From Bryobacteraceae bacterium (GTDB lineage Bacteria; Acidobacteriota; Terriglobia; Bryobacterales; Bryobacteraceae), in contig JAHCHE010000002.1 of assembly GCA_026129905.1 (NCBI GenBank), positions 341,163 through 405,162 on the forward strand: 64,000 bases of DNA. Direction: 5' to 3'. Shown in pieces: positions 33,925 to 42,631 of the stretch. The position numbers were made by a program, and so were the translations under genes. The notes beneath the pieces are model-generated. The model was given only the letters and a program-made list of their open reading frames with translations. It was not told the DNA's origin and did not search any database. Position 1 is the first letter of the stretch; each line of letters starts with the position of its first letter.

Positions 33925-36207
33925 CTATCGTCCCGCTGGGATGGAGCGCAACAACTCCGATGCATCGGCGCGGACGGCGGCGTCCGGGTCCGAGGCGGCC
34001 TGCGAGAGGTGAGCGCGCGCTCCGGCGACGTCGCCGGTGGCGGCGAGCGCCATGCCGAGGCCGAGGCGGGCGCGTCCGAACTGAGGTCGCACGCGGACCG
34101 CTTCCCGGAAGGGGCGGACCGCGCGGGCCCAGTCCCCCTTTCGCGCATAGAGGTTCCCCAGGATTTCCTGAGCCTCGCCGAAATCGGGTTTCAATTTCAC
34201 CGCGGCTTCGATCTGGGTTTGCGCTTCGTCGAAACGGCCGCGGCTTGCCAGCGCGGCGCCATAGCTGTAACGCGCGACGGCGTTCGAGGGTGCGAGCGAA
34301 ACCGACTGCCGGAAATGGTATTCGGCTTCCTCGAAGTTGTTCCGCGCGACGAGCGCGTTGCCGAGGTTGTTGTGGGCGGACGAGAAGTCGGGCTGGCGGC
34401 GGATCGCTTCCCGGAGCGACGCCTCGGCGCGGTCAGGCCGGCCCATCTCGAGCAGGACGTTGCCCAGCGTGTCGTGGACCTCGGGCATGTCGGGATCGGA
34501 GCGCAGGGCCGCTTCCAGCGCGGAGACGGCGTCGGCGCGGCGGCCGAGCTGATAGTACGCGCGCCCAAGTTCGTGCAGCGTCTGGGCATCGCCGGGATCG
34601 ATCGCGCGGGCGCTTTCGAGCTGTATGAGGGCGGCTGCCGCATCGCCCGTCTTGAGCAGCGCCGACGCCAGGCCGCGCATGGCGGGCGCGTACTTCGGAT
34701 CGCGAGCCAGGGCCGCCCGGTACTGGGCGATGGCGCGTTCGCTCGCGCCTTCGTTGGCATAGGCCTGCGCCAGCTCGAAGTAGAACTCGGGGCGGGTGGG
34801 CTGGTGGGCGCGCAGCGCGGCTTCCAGTTGCGCGATGCCGGCCTTCAGGTTGCTTTTCTGCGCCACCTGCGCGAACGCAAGGTACAAGTCGCGGTCGGGC
34901 GACGGCGGCAGCGCCGGCGGATAGTGCAGCACGACCTCGCCCTGGTAGGAGACGCCCTCGATCTCCTGGCGCTCGGCGCGCGGAGCCAGCAGGTCGCGGG
35001 CCGGTTTGCGACGCAGGATGCGATGGTCGGTCATCGTCGCGTGTACGACGTCTTCGGTCCGGCGCCTGGGCATGTGGCACTCGATGCAATCGGCGCCGGC
35101 GGGGTGGATTCCGGCGGCGATGCGCGGCGCGAGCGCCTCCTGGTGACACTGGCCGCAGGCGGCGGAGTAGTGCGCGACCGCTTTCTCGCCGCGCGGAACG
35201 TCGTGCGGATTGTGGCAGGTGGTGCACAGGAGCTTGCCGCCGCTCTTCTCAAAGCAGGCGGATTGGAGCAGGCGGTAGGCGGCGCTCACGATCTCGAACT
35301 TGTCCTCGCGTCCGGATCCCGTCGCGTGGTCGAAGTGCAGCATGTAGTCGCCGAGCGGCTCGCCGGGCCGGTAGGAGAAGGCGCCGCGCTCGTAGCGCTG
35401 GATGGAGTTCGGCAGCGGGAAGCTGGTGGTCTCCAGGTGGCACTGCATGCAGACTTCGAGCTGGCGCTCGATGGTGAGCCGGGCCGGATTGACAATGCCG
35501 GCGCGGATCTCTTCGGCGGGCCGCTTCCGCTGGGCCGCTTCAATGTGCGCCCGGCCGGGCCCGTGGCAGCGCTGGCAATCGATGCCTTCGGGAAGGTCGT
35601 GCGGGAAGACGGGGTCGGCGCCGGCAAGGTCCCCGCCCGCCGGCACGTTCGGATAGGCGTTGTGGCAGAAGAAGCAGTCGTACGTGATCTTGCGGCGGAA
35701 ATCGAGATGGGCGGCATTGTCGTACCCGGGACTCATGGCCAAGTAACCGCCGTTGGCCGGATACCATGACACCGGCATCTGGACGAGGCGGTTCTCGGCT
35801 GTCCGGTGCAGATAGCTGCGGGCGTGATTCCCGGAGCCGATCACGTAATGGATTTCCGCCTCCATCACGTTGGTCTCCTTTCCGTTGAACCCGGCCTGGT
35901 AGCGGCGGAGGAAATACCGGTCGCCGCGCCGGATCATCCGGTAGTGGCGGTCCGACAGCGCATGGTACAGGTAGCCGCCGGTCTCGAAATCCTCGACCAT
36001 ATTCGCGGGAATGGCGCGATAAAAGGCGCGGCCCATTCCCGTCTGGCGGAACGTTTTGGCGTGCGCCGGATGGCAGGCTGCGCAGGCGGAGGCGGCGACA
36101 AATTCGGACGGGGGGCGCTTTTCCGAGTGGCTACGATTGCAGGAGAAGGTTAGTAGCAACAGGGGCAAGGCGAGGCCGAAGCCTGGCCTTGCCCCGGGGA
36201 ACAACAC
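33925..36207 (-). CDS. Seven-haem cytochrome fused to TPR repeats
   Basis: 760 aa. The N-terminus (LALPLLLLTFSC) looks like a signal, possibly of a lipoprotein. Seven CXXCH haem sites occur in the first 400 residues: CAACH, CFFCH, CQRCH, CMQCH, CTTCH, CGQCH and CIECH, with the layout of cytochrome c554-like proteins. Residues about 450-750 are eight or so TPRs (ALRSDPDMPEVHDTLGNVLL, AIRRQPDFSSAHNNLGNALV). Start at 36207 is three bases after the receptor stop, so the two are co-transcribed. It is probably an envelope electron carrier or oxidoreductase with a protein-docking tail. The substrate is unknown. Confidence 0.9.
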   Translation of the reverse strand: MLFPGARPGFGLALPLLLLTFSCNRSHSEKRPPSEFVAASACAACHPAHAKTFRQTGMGRAFYRAIPANMVEDFETGGYLYHALSDRHYRMIRRGDRYFLRRYQAGFNGKETNVMEAEIHYVIGSGNHARSYLHRTAENRLVQMPVSWYPANGGYLAMSPGYDNAAHLDFRRKITYDCFFCHNAYPNVPAGGDLAGADPVFPHDLPEGIDCQRCHGPGRAHIEAAQRKRPAEEIRAGIVNPARLTIERQLEVCMQCHLETTSFPLPNSIQRYERGAFSYRPGEPLGDYMLHFDHATGSGREDKFEIVSAAYRLLQSACFEKSGGKLLCTTCHNPHDVPRGEKAVAHYSAACGQCHQEALAPRIAAGIHPAGADCIECHMPRRRTEDVVHATMTDHRILRRKPARDLLAPRAERQEIEGVSYQGEVVLHYPPALPPSPDRDLYLAFAQVAQKSNLKAGIAQLEAALRAHQPTRPEFYFELAQAYANEGASERAIAQYRAALARDPKYAPAMRGLASALLKTGDAAAALIQLESARAIDPGDAQTLHELGRAYYQLGRRADAVSALEAALRSDPDMPEVHDTLGNVLLEMGRPDRAEASLREAIRRQPDFSSAHNNLGNALVARNNFEEAEYHFRQSVSLAPSNAVARYSYGAALASRGRFDEAQTQIEAAVKLKPDFGEAQEILGNLYARKGDWARAVRPFREAVRVRPQFGRARLGLGMALAATGDVAGARAHLSQAASDPDAAVRADASELLRSIPAGR

Positions 36208-36210
36208 CGC

Positions 36211-39200
36211 CTAGAACTCCAGGCGCAAACCCATGGTGATGAGGCGGGCGCCCTGCTGCGGGCCGGTGGGCCGGCCGAAATTCGGGTTCCCGACGGCCGC
36301 GACAATGCCGCCAAAGTTGGTCCGGTTGAACGCGTTGAAGGCATCCGCCCGGAGTACGAGGTCCACAGAGCGATCTTGGCTCACCGGGACCTGAAGCCGC
36401 TTGACCAAGGAGATGTTGTCTTCCAGAACAGGCGGCTGGCGAAACTCGCGGAGGTAGTTCGACACCGATCCGATTTCGAACTCGCCGGGCGCGACGAAGG
36501 CGTTCGGACCGAACCAGCGCGTAGACGGGTTGTTGGGATCGAGCGTGGTGCGGTCGATGCCCGTACGGATGGGATCGGAACCGCGATTGGCTTTCTTGAA
36601 GCGGCTGAACAGCACTCCGGTCCCGATCGTGTTGGGGGCCGAGATCTGGATCGGCGCGCCGCTGCGATAGTTTTGGACCGAAGCGATCGTCCAATTCCCC
36701 AGCAAGAGGTTCACGATGAAATTGTCGGAGCGCAGGAACCGGCGGCCCTTGCCGAACGGCAGGTCGAAGGAGTTGAGGATGCTCACGACGTGCGGCTGGT
36801 CGAAGGGCGAGATCGCCTTCATGTCGGCCGTGTTGTAAGCGTCCTGGGCAGGCACGTTGAAGTGCTGGCTGAAGATCTGGCGGTAGTGGTTGGCCGCTTG
36901 CGCCTTCGACCAGGTGTAATTGGCCATCAGTTGCCAGGAGCCGAACCGGCGCTCGACTTTAGCCTGCAACGCGTCGTACCAGGTCCGGCCGACCCCGCTA
37001 TTGCGGTCCAGCACGCCCAGGTATTGCGGATAGGGGCGTAGCGACTGCGCCACGGTCATGTTGTCCGGGAAGGCGTCGAAAGGCTTGGTGAAGCCGGCGT
37101 CGATGGCCGCCTGGCTGCTGATCGGCTGGCGCAGGAGCGAACCCATTTCCAGGCGGCTGATAGGAAGCTGGTTTAGCTCGATGGTCGAATTCAATCCGTG
37201 GCCCCGGTTGCCGACGTAGGCGATTTCAAACAGGAAGTTCTTCAGCTCCTGCTGAACCGTGAAGCTCCAGTTGTAGACCCGCGGCGCCTTGCCGAAATTC
37301 GGCCCCATTACGTCCATGTCCGGCCCCAGGATGCCGACCGTGGGATCGATTAGCGGAGGAGGCCGGAAACCCGCGGGAGGCTGGATGCCGCCGTCCCACT
37401 GGATGGCGCCGCCCAAGCCGTCGGACTCCCGGACGATCGGGTTGGCGAAGCCGAGGCGGCAGCCGCAGCCGCCGTTGCCGAGGGTTTGATAGAAAATACC
37501 GAAGCCGCCGCGCAGAACGGTCGTGGGCCGCACCCTGGCGGCGAAGCCGATACGCGGAGCGATGTTACTGAAGTCGGTGGGGTAGAACCGCTTCTTGCCC
37601 ACGCGGCCGGCGCCGTTGCCGGCGAACACCACCGCGCCCGGCAGACCGCCCGCGGCGGGGTTGGGCAGGGTAAGGTCCACCATCGAGTAATCGCCGTTGA
37701 GGTCGTGCCAGTTGATGGGTACGTCATAGCGGACACCGAAGTTCAGGGTGAACATCGGGTTGAGTTTCCAGTTGTCCTGGAAGTAGGCGGCGTGATAACC
37801 GTACCGGATGTTGCCGAGCAGAACCGGCAGCGCCACGCGCTCGACCCGGTTGGGCAAGCCCAGCAGCACGCTGGCGAAGGCGTGGCCGGTGCCGGCGGTG
37901 TTGGTCGGCAGCGCGGTCTGCGCGCGGGCGAAATCATAGGTTCCGTTGGTTCCGGCCAGGTCGATCGGATCCGAGGTGGTATGCAGGCGGCGGATCTCGC
38001 CGCCGAATTTGAACTCGTGCCTGCCCCGGGTCCAGGTCCAGCCCTGCGTGAAGTGGTAGGTGATGTTGATCTGGCTGCCGTTTCCGACCTTGCCGTCCTG
38101 GACGCCCCAGTTGGTGAGGCCGTCGGCGCCGGTGAACCGGATGCGCGGCGTGGCGTCGGAATCGCCGGTGATGCCGGGGAATCCCAGGCGCGAGGCGCCG
38201 CCCTTCTGGTTCGGGTTATCCCAAAGCTGGCGGGTGCGCGAATAGCCGAAGGTGGAGTGGACCAGCAGCGTGGGGCGCAGGATCAGGTCGTGGTTCCAGC
38301 GCCAGTTATCCGGCCTCTGAAGGCCGAGCAGGCCCTGGCCCAACAGGCTGGGGAACGCGGTGAACTGGTTGTTGGATTCGTTTTCCCTGGTTACGGTGAA
38401 CGCAATCCGGTTGTTCGGGGTGATGGCGTGATCGAATTTCAGGTTCCAGATGTAGCGGTCGTAGATCTGCTGGTTGACGAAGTCGAAGTTGCCGACCAGC
38501 GTGGGCCGCGTCGCGTCCGGAATCACGCCGACAAGGTTGTTGCCAATCGTGCTGAAGCGGCTGCGCGGAATGACGTTGTTCGGGAACGGGTCGCGCGTAT
38601 TGCCGGCGGTGGTGGCGGGATCGTAGATCAGTTGCGGGACCTCGCCGAAATCGCCGTTCTTCATGCGGACGGTCGGCAGCGTGTTCACCACGGCGCTGGC
38701 GGTGATGGGCCGCTTGTCCTTGGAGTAGGTGAAGTACCAGAACGACCGGTTCCGGCCGTCATAGGCCTTGGGGACATAGACCGGTCCCCCGAGCGCGCCG
38801 CCCAGTTCGTTGAACCGCTCCTTGGGCCGCGCGGCGCCCCGCGCGTTCAGCGCCCAGGCGTTGGCGTTCCAGATGTCGCGGCGCATGTTGAGAAACGCCG
38901 CCCCGTGCAGGTCGTTGGTTCCCGACTTGGTGACGAAGAGCTGAACGCCGCCGCCAAAGCGGCCGTATTCGGCGTCATAGGTGCCGGTGAGCAGCTTGAA
39001 TTCGCTGAACATCTCCGCCCCGGGGAAATTGAACACCACGCCGCCGGACTCGGGAATCACCAGGCTCGCCCCGTCGATGAGGACCTCCGAAGCCCGGCCG
39101 CCGGAGCCGGCGATGGACAACTCCGGCGTGCCGCGCGAGACGCCCGGCATATATCCGACAAACGCCTGCGCGTTGCGGATGCCGCCGGTGAACAGCGGCA

Positions 39201-39630
39201 GCGTGTTCATGAACTTGTTCGAGAAGTTCTGACCGCGCTGCGAGGAGGTGGTCTCCAGCAGCGGCGCTTCGGCGCTGACCGTGATCGTTTGTTGGACGTC
39301 GCCGACCTCCAGTTGCACGTTCAGATCGAGACGCTGCGCGATGCGGATCTCGATATTGCCCCGGCTCAGCCGGCTGAACCCAGGTTTTTCGATGGTGACG
39401 GTGTAGACGCCGACCGGAAGACTCGCCAGCACGTACAAGCCGGAGTCGGTGGTATGCGTTTCGGTCACCAGGCCCGTGGCATCATTGGTCGCCCTGACCA
39501 TCGCGCCGGGCACCAATGCTCCGTTCGGATCGGTGACGACGCCGGAAAGCGAACCCGTAGCTACTTGCGCCCGCGCGGAGAACGCCGAAAGCGTCAACCC
39601 GACCAGACACAGGAACAATCTTTCTCTCAT
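36211..39630 (-). CDS. Oar-like TonB-dependent receptor with carboxypeptidase-regulatory domain
   Basis: 1139 aa from ATG 39630, which follows AGGGGGG; the open frame to 39726 has no ribosome site. Signal peptide LFLCLVGLTLSAFSARAQ; then a CarboxypepD_reg domain (LSGVVTDPNGALVPGAMVRA, YTVTIEKPGFSRLSR), a plug region (TVSAEAPLLETTSSQRGQNF, SEVLIDGASLVIPESGG) and a long outer-membrane barrel ending in ITMGLRLEF with terminal Phe. These Oar-type receptors are greatly expanded in Solibacter relatives and are taken to import large sugars or peptides. The cytochrome gene downstream is an unusual partner. No TonB box was identified with confidence. Confidence 0.93.
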   Translation of the reverse strand: MRERLFLCLVGLTLSAFSARAQVATGSLSGVVTDPNGALVPGAMVRATNDATGLVTETHTTDSGLYVLASLPVGVYTVTIEKPGFSRLSRGNIEIRIAQRLDLNVQLEVGDVQQTITVSAEAPLLETTSSQRGQNFSNKFMNTLPLFTGGIRNAQAFVGYMPGVSRGTPELSIAGSGGRASEVLIDGASLVIPESGGVVFNFPGAEMFSEFKLLTGTYDAEYGRFGGGVQLFVTKSGTNDLHGAAFLNMRRDIWNANAWALNARGAARPKERFNELGGALGGPVYVPKAYDGRNRSFWYFTYSKDKRPITASAVVNTLPTVRMKNGDFGEVPQLIYDPATTAGNTRDPFPNNVIPRSRFSTIGNNLVGVIPDATRPTLVGNFDFVNQQIYDRYIWNLKFDHAITPNNRIAFTVTRENESNNQFTAFPSLLGQGLLGLQRPDNWRWNHDLILRPTLLVHSTFGYSRTRQLWDNPNQKGGASRLGFPGITGDSDATPRIRFTGADGLTNWGVQDGKVGNGSQINITYHFTQGWTWTRGRHEFKFGGEIRRLHTTSDPIDLAGTNGTYDFARAQTALPTNTAGTGHAFASVLLGLPNRVERVALPVLLGNIRYGYHAAYFQDNWKLNPMFTLNFGVRYDVPINWHDLNGDYSMVDLTLPNPAAGGLPGAVVFAGNGAGRVGKKRFYPTDFSNIAPRIGFAARVRPTTVLRGGFGIFYQTLGNGGCGCRLGFANPIVRESDGLGGAIQWDGGIQPPAGFRPPPLIDPTVGILGPDMDVMGPNFGKAPRVYNWSFTVQQELKNFLFEIAYVGNRGHGLNSTIELNQLPISRLEMGSLLRQPISSQAAIDAGFTKPFDAFPDNMTVAQSLRPYPQYLGVLDRNSGVGRTWYDALQAKVERRFGSWQLMANYTWSKAQAANHYRQIFSQHFNVPAQDAYNTADMKAISPFDQPHVVSILNSFDLPFGKGRRFLRSDNFIVNLLLGNWTIASVQNYRSGAPIQISAPNTIGTGVLFSRFKKANRGSDPIRTGIDRTTLDPNNPSTRWFGPNAFVAPGEFEIGSVSNYLREFRQPPVLEDNISLVKRLQVPVSQDRSVDLVLRADAFNAFNRTNFGGIVAAVGNPNFGRPTGPQQGARLITMGLRLEF

Positions 39631-39774
39631 CCAAAACCCCCCTGACTTTGCGCCGCTCCGTGAGCCGGAACGCGCTAGCTTTGTTGTCGAGAGAAGACGG
39701 GAAACGCTGCCAGTGCTTTCCCACAAGCGGGTAGCGCTGGAACACTCCGTGCCCTCTCCGAATCGATGTGTATA

Positions 39775-39803
39775 GTCATATCACGATAGGCGGAGTAAAG
39801 CAA
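39775..39803 (-). promoter_or_regulatory. Possible promoter for the TonB-dependent receptor
   Basis: On the minus strand TTGCTT (39803-39798) and TATGAC (39780-39775) are 17 bases apart, upstream of the receptor ATG at 39630. This would give a 140-base leader. The match to consensus is weak (3/6 and 4/6), but it is the only AT-rich patch in the 284-base gap. Confidence 0.3.
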
Positions 39804-39866
39804 CCATCAGCGCCGTGAAAAGCGAAAAAGGCCGGAAAAACGGGCGTTAATTACGGGCCGGCTGGG

Positions 39867-39891
39867 CCGCGGTCCGCGAACGGGACCGCGG
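39867..39891 (-). terminator. Hairpin downstream of the hemerythrin locus
   Basis: CCGCGGTCC (39867-39875) and GGACCGCGG (39883-39891) form a perfect 9-bp stem with a 7-base loop, 24 bases after the hemerythrin stop. No T tract follows, so factor-independent termination is uncertain. Confidence 0.4.
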
Positions 39892-39914
39892 GAGCGGTAG
39901 GTTTCGGCGCGCCG

Positions 39915-40315
39915 TCAGCGGATGCCCTTGGCGTTCAAGAAGGGCGAGTAGTTCTTGTCGGGGCCTTTGATGTGCGTCTGCAACCAGTTCTTGAGGAACT
40001 CCATGACGTCAAGGCTCATCAGCACGCGCCCGGCGGCGTACTCCTTGTGGAACTCGAGGACCCGCGCGGCGAGACGATCGTGTTGCAGTTTGTGCACTTC
40101 GTAGTCGGGGTAGGCGGCCAATTTCATCATCCGCTCCTCGTAACCGAAATGGGCCTTGGTGTATTCAATGAGCTCGGCGATGATGCCGCCCATGACGTCC
40201 TTTCCCTAATCGACAGCCAGCATAAGCGGCTTATCGCGATCCTCAACCGTCTACAGGAAGCCATGGCGCAGGGGATCATCCTATCGGCAGAATCGCGCCA
40301 AGACTTTGCGGCCAC
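39915..40315 (-). pseudogene. Bacteriohemerythrin gene disrupted by an internal micro-inversion
   Basis: The minus strand encodes residues for the first 15 positions (GTG 40315, then AAKSWRDSADRMIP) and, from 40205, the last three helices (KDVMGGIIAELIEYTKAHFG, MKLAAYPDYEVHKLQHDRL, WLQTHIKGPDKNY) with most iron ligands. The part between is on the plus strand: LIDSQHKRLIAIL and NRLQEAMAQG at 40206-40274, including the first ligand His. Turning that segment round gives a normal 132-residue hemerythrin with W-(11)-I-D spacing, but one junction base is missing, so a simple flip does not restore the frame. The remaining ORF from ATG 40193 (92 aa) lacks a ligand. Hemerythrins bind O2 at a di-iron site. 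Confidence 0.85.
40204..40274 (+). other. Inverted segment of the hemerythrin gene
   Basis: Plus-strand bases 40206-40274 read LIDSQHKRLIAIL then NRLQEAMAQG, helix A of a hemerythrin, while both flanks encode the adjoining parts on the minus strand. The segment is bounded by CCC (40204-40206) and GGGG (40271-40274), a minimal inverted repeat at which the flip may have happened. Exact ends are uncertain by a few bases. Confidence 0.8.
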
Positions 40316-40325
40316 AAGGGCGGGT

Positions 40326-40670
40326 TCATTGTTCGCGCCGGATCACCAGCGCGACGCCGCCATGGTCGTAGGTGTCCAGGTAGAAGTACTGTCCGCGCTG
40401 AACCAGGCGGACCAGGTAGATCTCTCCCTTCTCGTTCTGAAGAAACATCATCAACCGGTCGCCCTCGATCCGCTGCACGCTGACGAGACTGCCCCACTCG
40501 GCAGGTAGAAAGGCCGGACGGCCGGAATCGGCGGCATAGGCGCCCATGTTTTGCATGGGCTCCAATTTCGCGGGCGAAACGGCGTTCCTGCGCTGGTCCT
40601 GCGAGGGCGAGCGGAAAGGCAGCAGAGCGAACAACAGCAATGCTCCCAACACCGCGGCTTTCCATTTCAT
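40326..40670 (-). CDS. Small secreted protein of unknown function
   Basis: 114 aa with AGGAGGAG before the ATG and a clear signal peptide (VLGALLLFALLPFRSPSQ). The mature part of about 90 residues is beta-like (EWGSLVSVQRIEGDRLMMFL, NEKGEIYLVRLVQRGQYFYL, DHGGVALVIRRE) with no cysteines and no known motif. It ends ten bases before the GTG of the broken hemerythrin gene and was probably its operon partner. I do not recognise the family. Confidence 0.75.
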   Translation of the reverse strand: MKWKAAVLGALLLFALLPFRSPSQDQRRNAVSPAKLEPMQNMGAYAADSGRPAFLPAEWGSLVSVQRIEGDRLMMFLQNEKGEIYLVRLVQRGQYFYLDTYDHGGVALVIRREQ

Positions 40671-40775
40671 GGATTCTCCTCCTCCTCTTGAGGGCTGGAC
40701 GCAGAGCGGGGAAGCCTCGTTACCACCTATGAACGGGCGGGGATTGCGCCAGTCCGCGGAGGGACAACCGCCGGC

Positions 40776-42554
40776 TCACTCCCACTCGATGGTTGCGGGA
40801 GGTTTGTGAGTGAGGTCGTAGAAAACGCCGGCGATGCCGTCGATGTCGAGGATGGCGCCGGCCATCGCGTCCAGCAGCGGCCGGGGCATCAGGACGGAAT
40901 TCGCGGTCATGCCGTCGACGGAATCCACGGGCCGGAGGACGATGGAATCGGGCCGGCCGGCCGCGCCAACGGGGATCAGCACCACGGGGAATTGCCAGAT
41001 CGAACGGTCGAAGCCGGAATCGTGCGCCAGTTTTCGGACGACGGCGTCGGCGCGCCGCAGCCGCTCCAGGCGTTCGGCGGAAAGGTCGCTGGGACATGTC
41101 CGCAGCTCCGAAAGCGGCGCCCGGCATCGCACCACCGCGACGACGCGGTTGATGTTCGCCGTGCGGTTGATGAGCCGCGTGGCCAGATCGTGAAGGTCCT
41201 CCTCCGGCGTGGGGACGCGTTCCAGCGCCAGCACCGGACGGTAGCTGCGCGAGTCGCCCTGCACGCCGACCGAGCGGACCGGCAGCACCCAACCATCTTC
41301 GGCCGGCTGAACCGGTTCGGCCGCGTCGACGCAGAGGCAGCGGATGGCGAGCGCCGGGCCGGGGAAGGGATGCCGCTCCAAAAGCGTTTCCGGCAGGCCG
41401 AGCGTGCGGCCGAGTTCGCGGACTTCGTCCTTGTAGAACGAGGTGAGCGGCTCGACGATGCGGTTGGCTTCGATCAGCCGCTGGATACCCGCCACGCGGT
41501 TGTGGTGGGTCTTGATGAGATCGGCGTGGGCGGTTCCGCCGGATTCGATGGTGTCGGGGTAGATGGTGCCCTGGCCGAGGATCCAGTGGCCGTCCAGGTA
41601 ATGCCCGCGCTCGAGGATGCGCTCCTGCACCTCGACGAACTTCTCGCCGATGATGTTGCGCTTGCGCTCGGGGTCGCGCACGCCGGCCAGCGCGGTAAGG
41701 AACTCTTCGGCGGCGTGCTCAACGTCGAAGCTGCCGGCGGCGAGTGAAGAGAACAGCGTGGAAACGAACTCGGTTTCGCCTTCGCGCATCAGGCCGGTAT
41801 CGACGTAGACGCCGTGCACGCGATCGGGGCCCAGCGCGCGAATGCACAAGGTGTACGCGACGGCGGAATCGATGCCGCCCGACAGGAAGAACAGGACGCC
41901 GCGGTCGCCCACCGAGCGCCGGATGGCGTCCTCGATCGTTGGAATCTGGCGCGCGGGATTCCAGTCGCGCGAGCAGCGGCAGACCTCGAACAGGAAGTTC
42001 GACAGGATCTGGGCGCCGCGCCGCGTGTGCACGACCTCCGGATGAAACTGGAGACCGTAGAGCCGCCGCGCGGGGTCGCCCATGGCGGCCACGGCGCAGG
42101 TGTCGGTGTGGGCCATGGCGTGGAAGCCCGGCGGGACGGCCTCGACGGCGTCACGGTGGCTCATCCAGATCTGCTGGCGCGGCTCCAGGCCGGCGAACAG
42201 CGGACCGGGTTCGTCGATGTCGAGCAACGCGAGGCCGAATTCGCCGCGGTCACCCCGGCGGACGGCGCCGCCGCCGAGGTGCGCCATCAGGTGCATGCCG
42301 TAGCAGATGCCGAGCGCCGGCACGCCGGCCGAGAAGAGATTGGGATCGACGGTGGGGCTGCCGGCTTCATATACGCTGGCGGGCCCGCCGGAAATAACGA
42401 CGCCTTTCAGGCCGGCGAGCTTGTCAACCGGCGTGTCGGCCGAGGCGACTTCGGCGTATACGCCCTGCTCGCGGATTCTGCGGGCGATGAGATGGCAGTA
42501 CTGGCCGCCCGTATCTAGTACGGCGACCTGCGGACGGACGTGCTGTTCGGTCAT
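40776..42554 (-). CDS. guaA: GMP synthase (glutamine-hydrolysing), long form
   Basis: 592 aa, longer than the common 510-525. The class I amidotransferase domain has VVISGGPASVYE, the nucleophile loop LGICYGMHLMAH and the His-Glu pair in LYGLQFHPEVVHT. The ATP-pyrophosphatase domain has the P-loop LFFLSGGIDSAVAYT, RKRNIIGEKFVEVQERIL and ILGQGTIYPDTIESGG. The C-terminal domain ends with the family tail YDLTHKPPATIEWE. Extra length lies in the C-terminal domain around residues 470-560. It converts XMP to GMP. ATG 42554 is used; an in-frame GTG lies 21 bases upstream. It follows the S41 protease by 77 bases. Confidence 0.94.
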   Translation of the reverse strand: MTEQHVRPQVAVLDTGGQYCHLIARRIREQGVYAEVASADTPVDKLAGLKGVVISGGPASVYEAGSPTVDPNLFSAGVPALGICYGMHLMAHLGGGAVRRGDRGEFGLALLDIDEPGPLFAGLEPRQQIWMSHRDAVEAVPPGFHAMAHTDTCAVAAMGDPARRLYGLQFHPEVVHTRRGAQILSNFLFEVCRCSRDWNPARQIPTIEDAIRRSVGDRGVLFFLSGGIDSAVAYTLCIRALGPDRVHGVYVDTGLMREGETEFVSTLFSSLAAGSFDVEHAAEEFLTALAGVRDPERKRNIIGEKFVEVQERILERGHYLDGHWILGQGTIYPDTIESGGTAHADLIKTHHNRVAGIQRLIEANRIVEPLTSFYKDEVRELGRTLGLPETLLERHPFPGPALAIRCLCVDAAEPVQPAEDGWVLPVRSVGVQGDSRSYRPVLALERVPTPEEDLHDLATRLINRTANINRVVAVVRCRAPLSELRTCPSDLSAERLERLRRADAVVRKLAHDSGFDRSIWQFPVVLIPVGAAGRPDSIVLRPVDSVDGMTANSVLMPRPLLDAMAGAILDIDGIAGVFYDLTHKPPATIEWE

Positions 42555-42631
42555 GTAAAGGCGGTGTACTCTCACCGATCAGCCCGCGCCGGTCTGGCTC
42601 ACCGCTGAAAGCCGATCGCTGACGGCTGCAT

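Noticed and set aside
33694..35769. Open plus-strand frame of 691 codons opposite the cytochrome-TPR gene
   Set aside because: The minus strand has seven haem motifs and TPRs; the plus frame has arginine/glycine-rich shadow composition.
40276..40332. Alternative hemerythrin N-terminus from ATG 40332 (NPPLWPQSLGAILPIG)
   Set aside because: It looks superficially similar, but it is one residue short in the Trp-to-Asp spacing. The frame starting at GTG 40315 aligns exactly.
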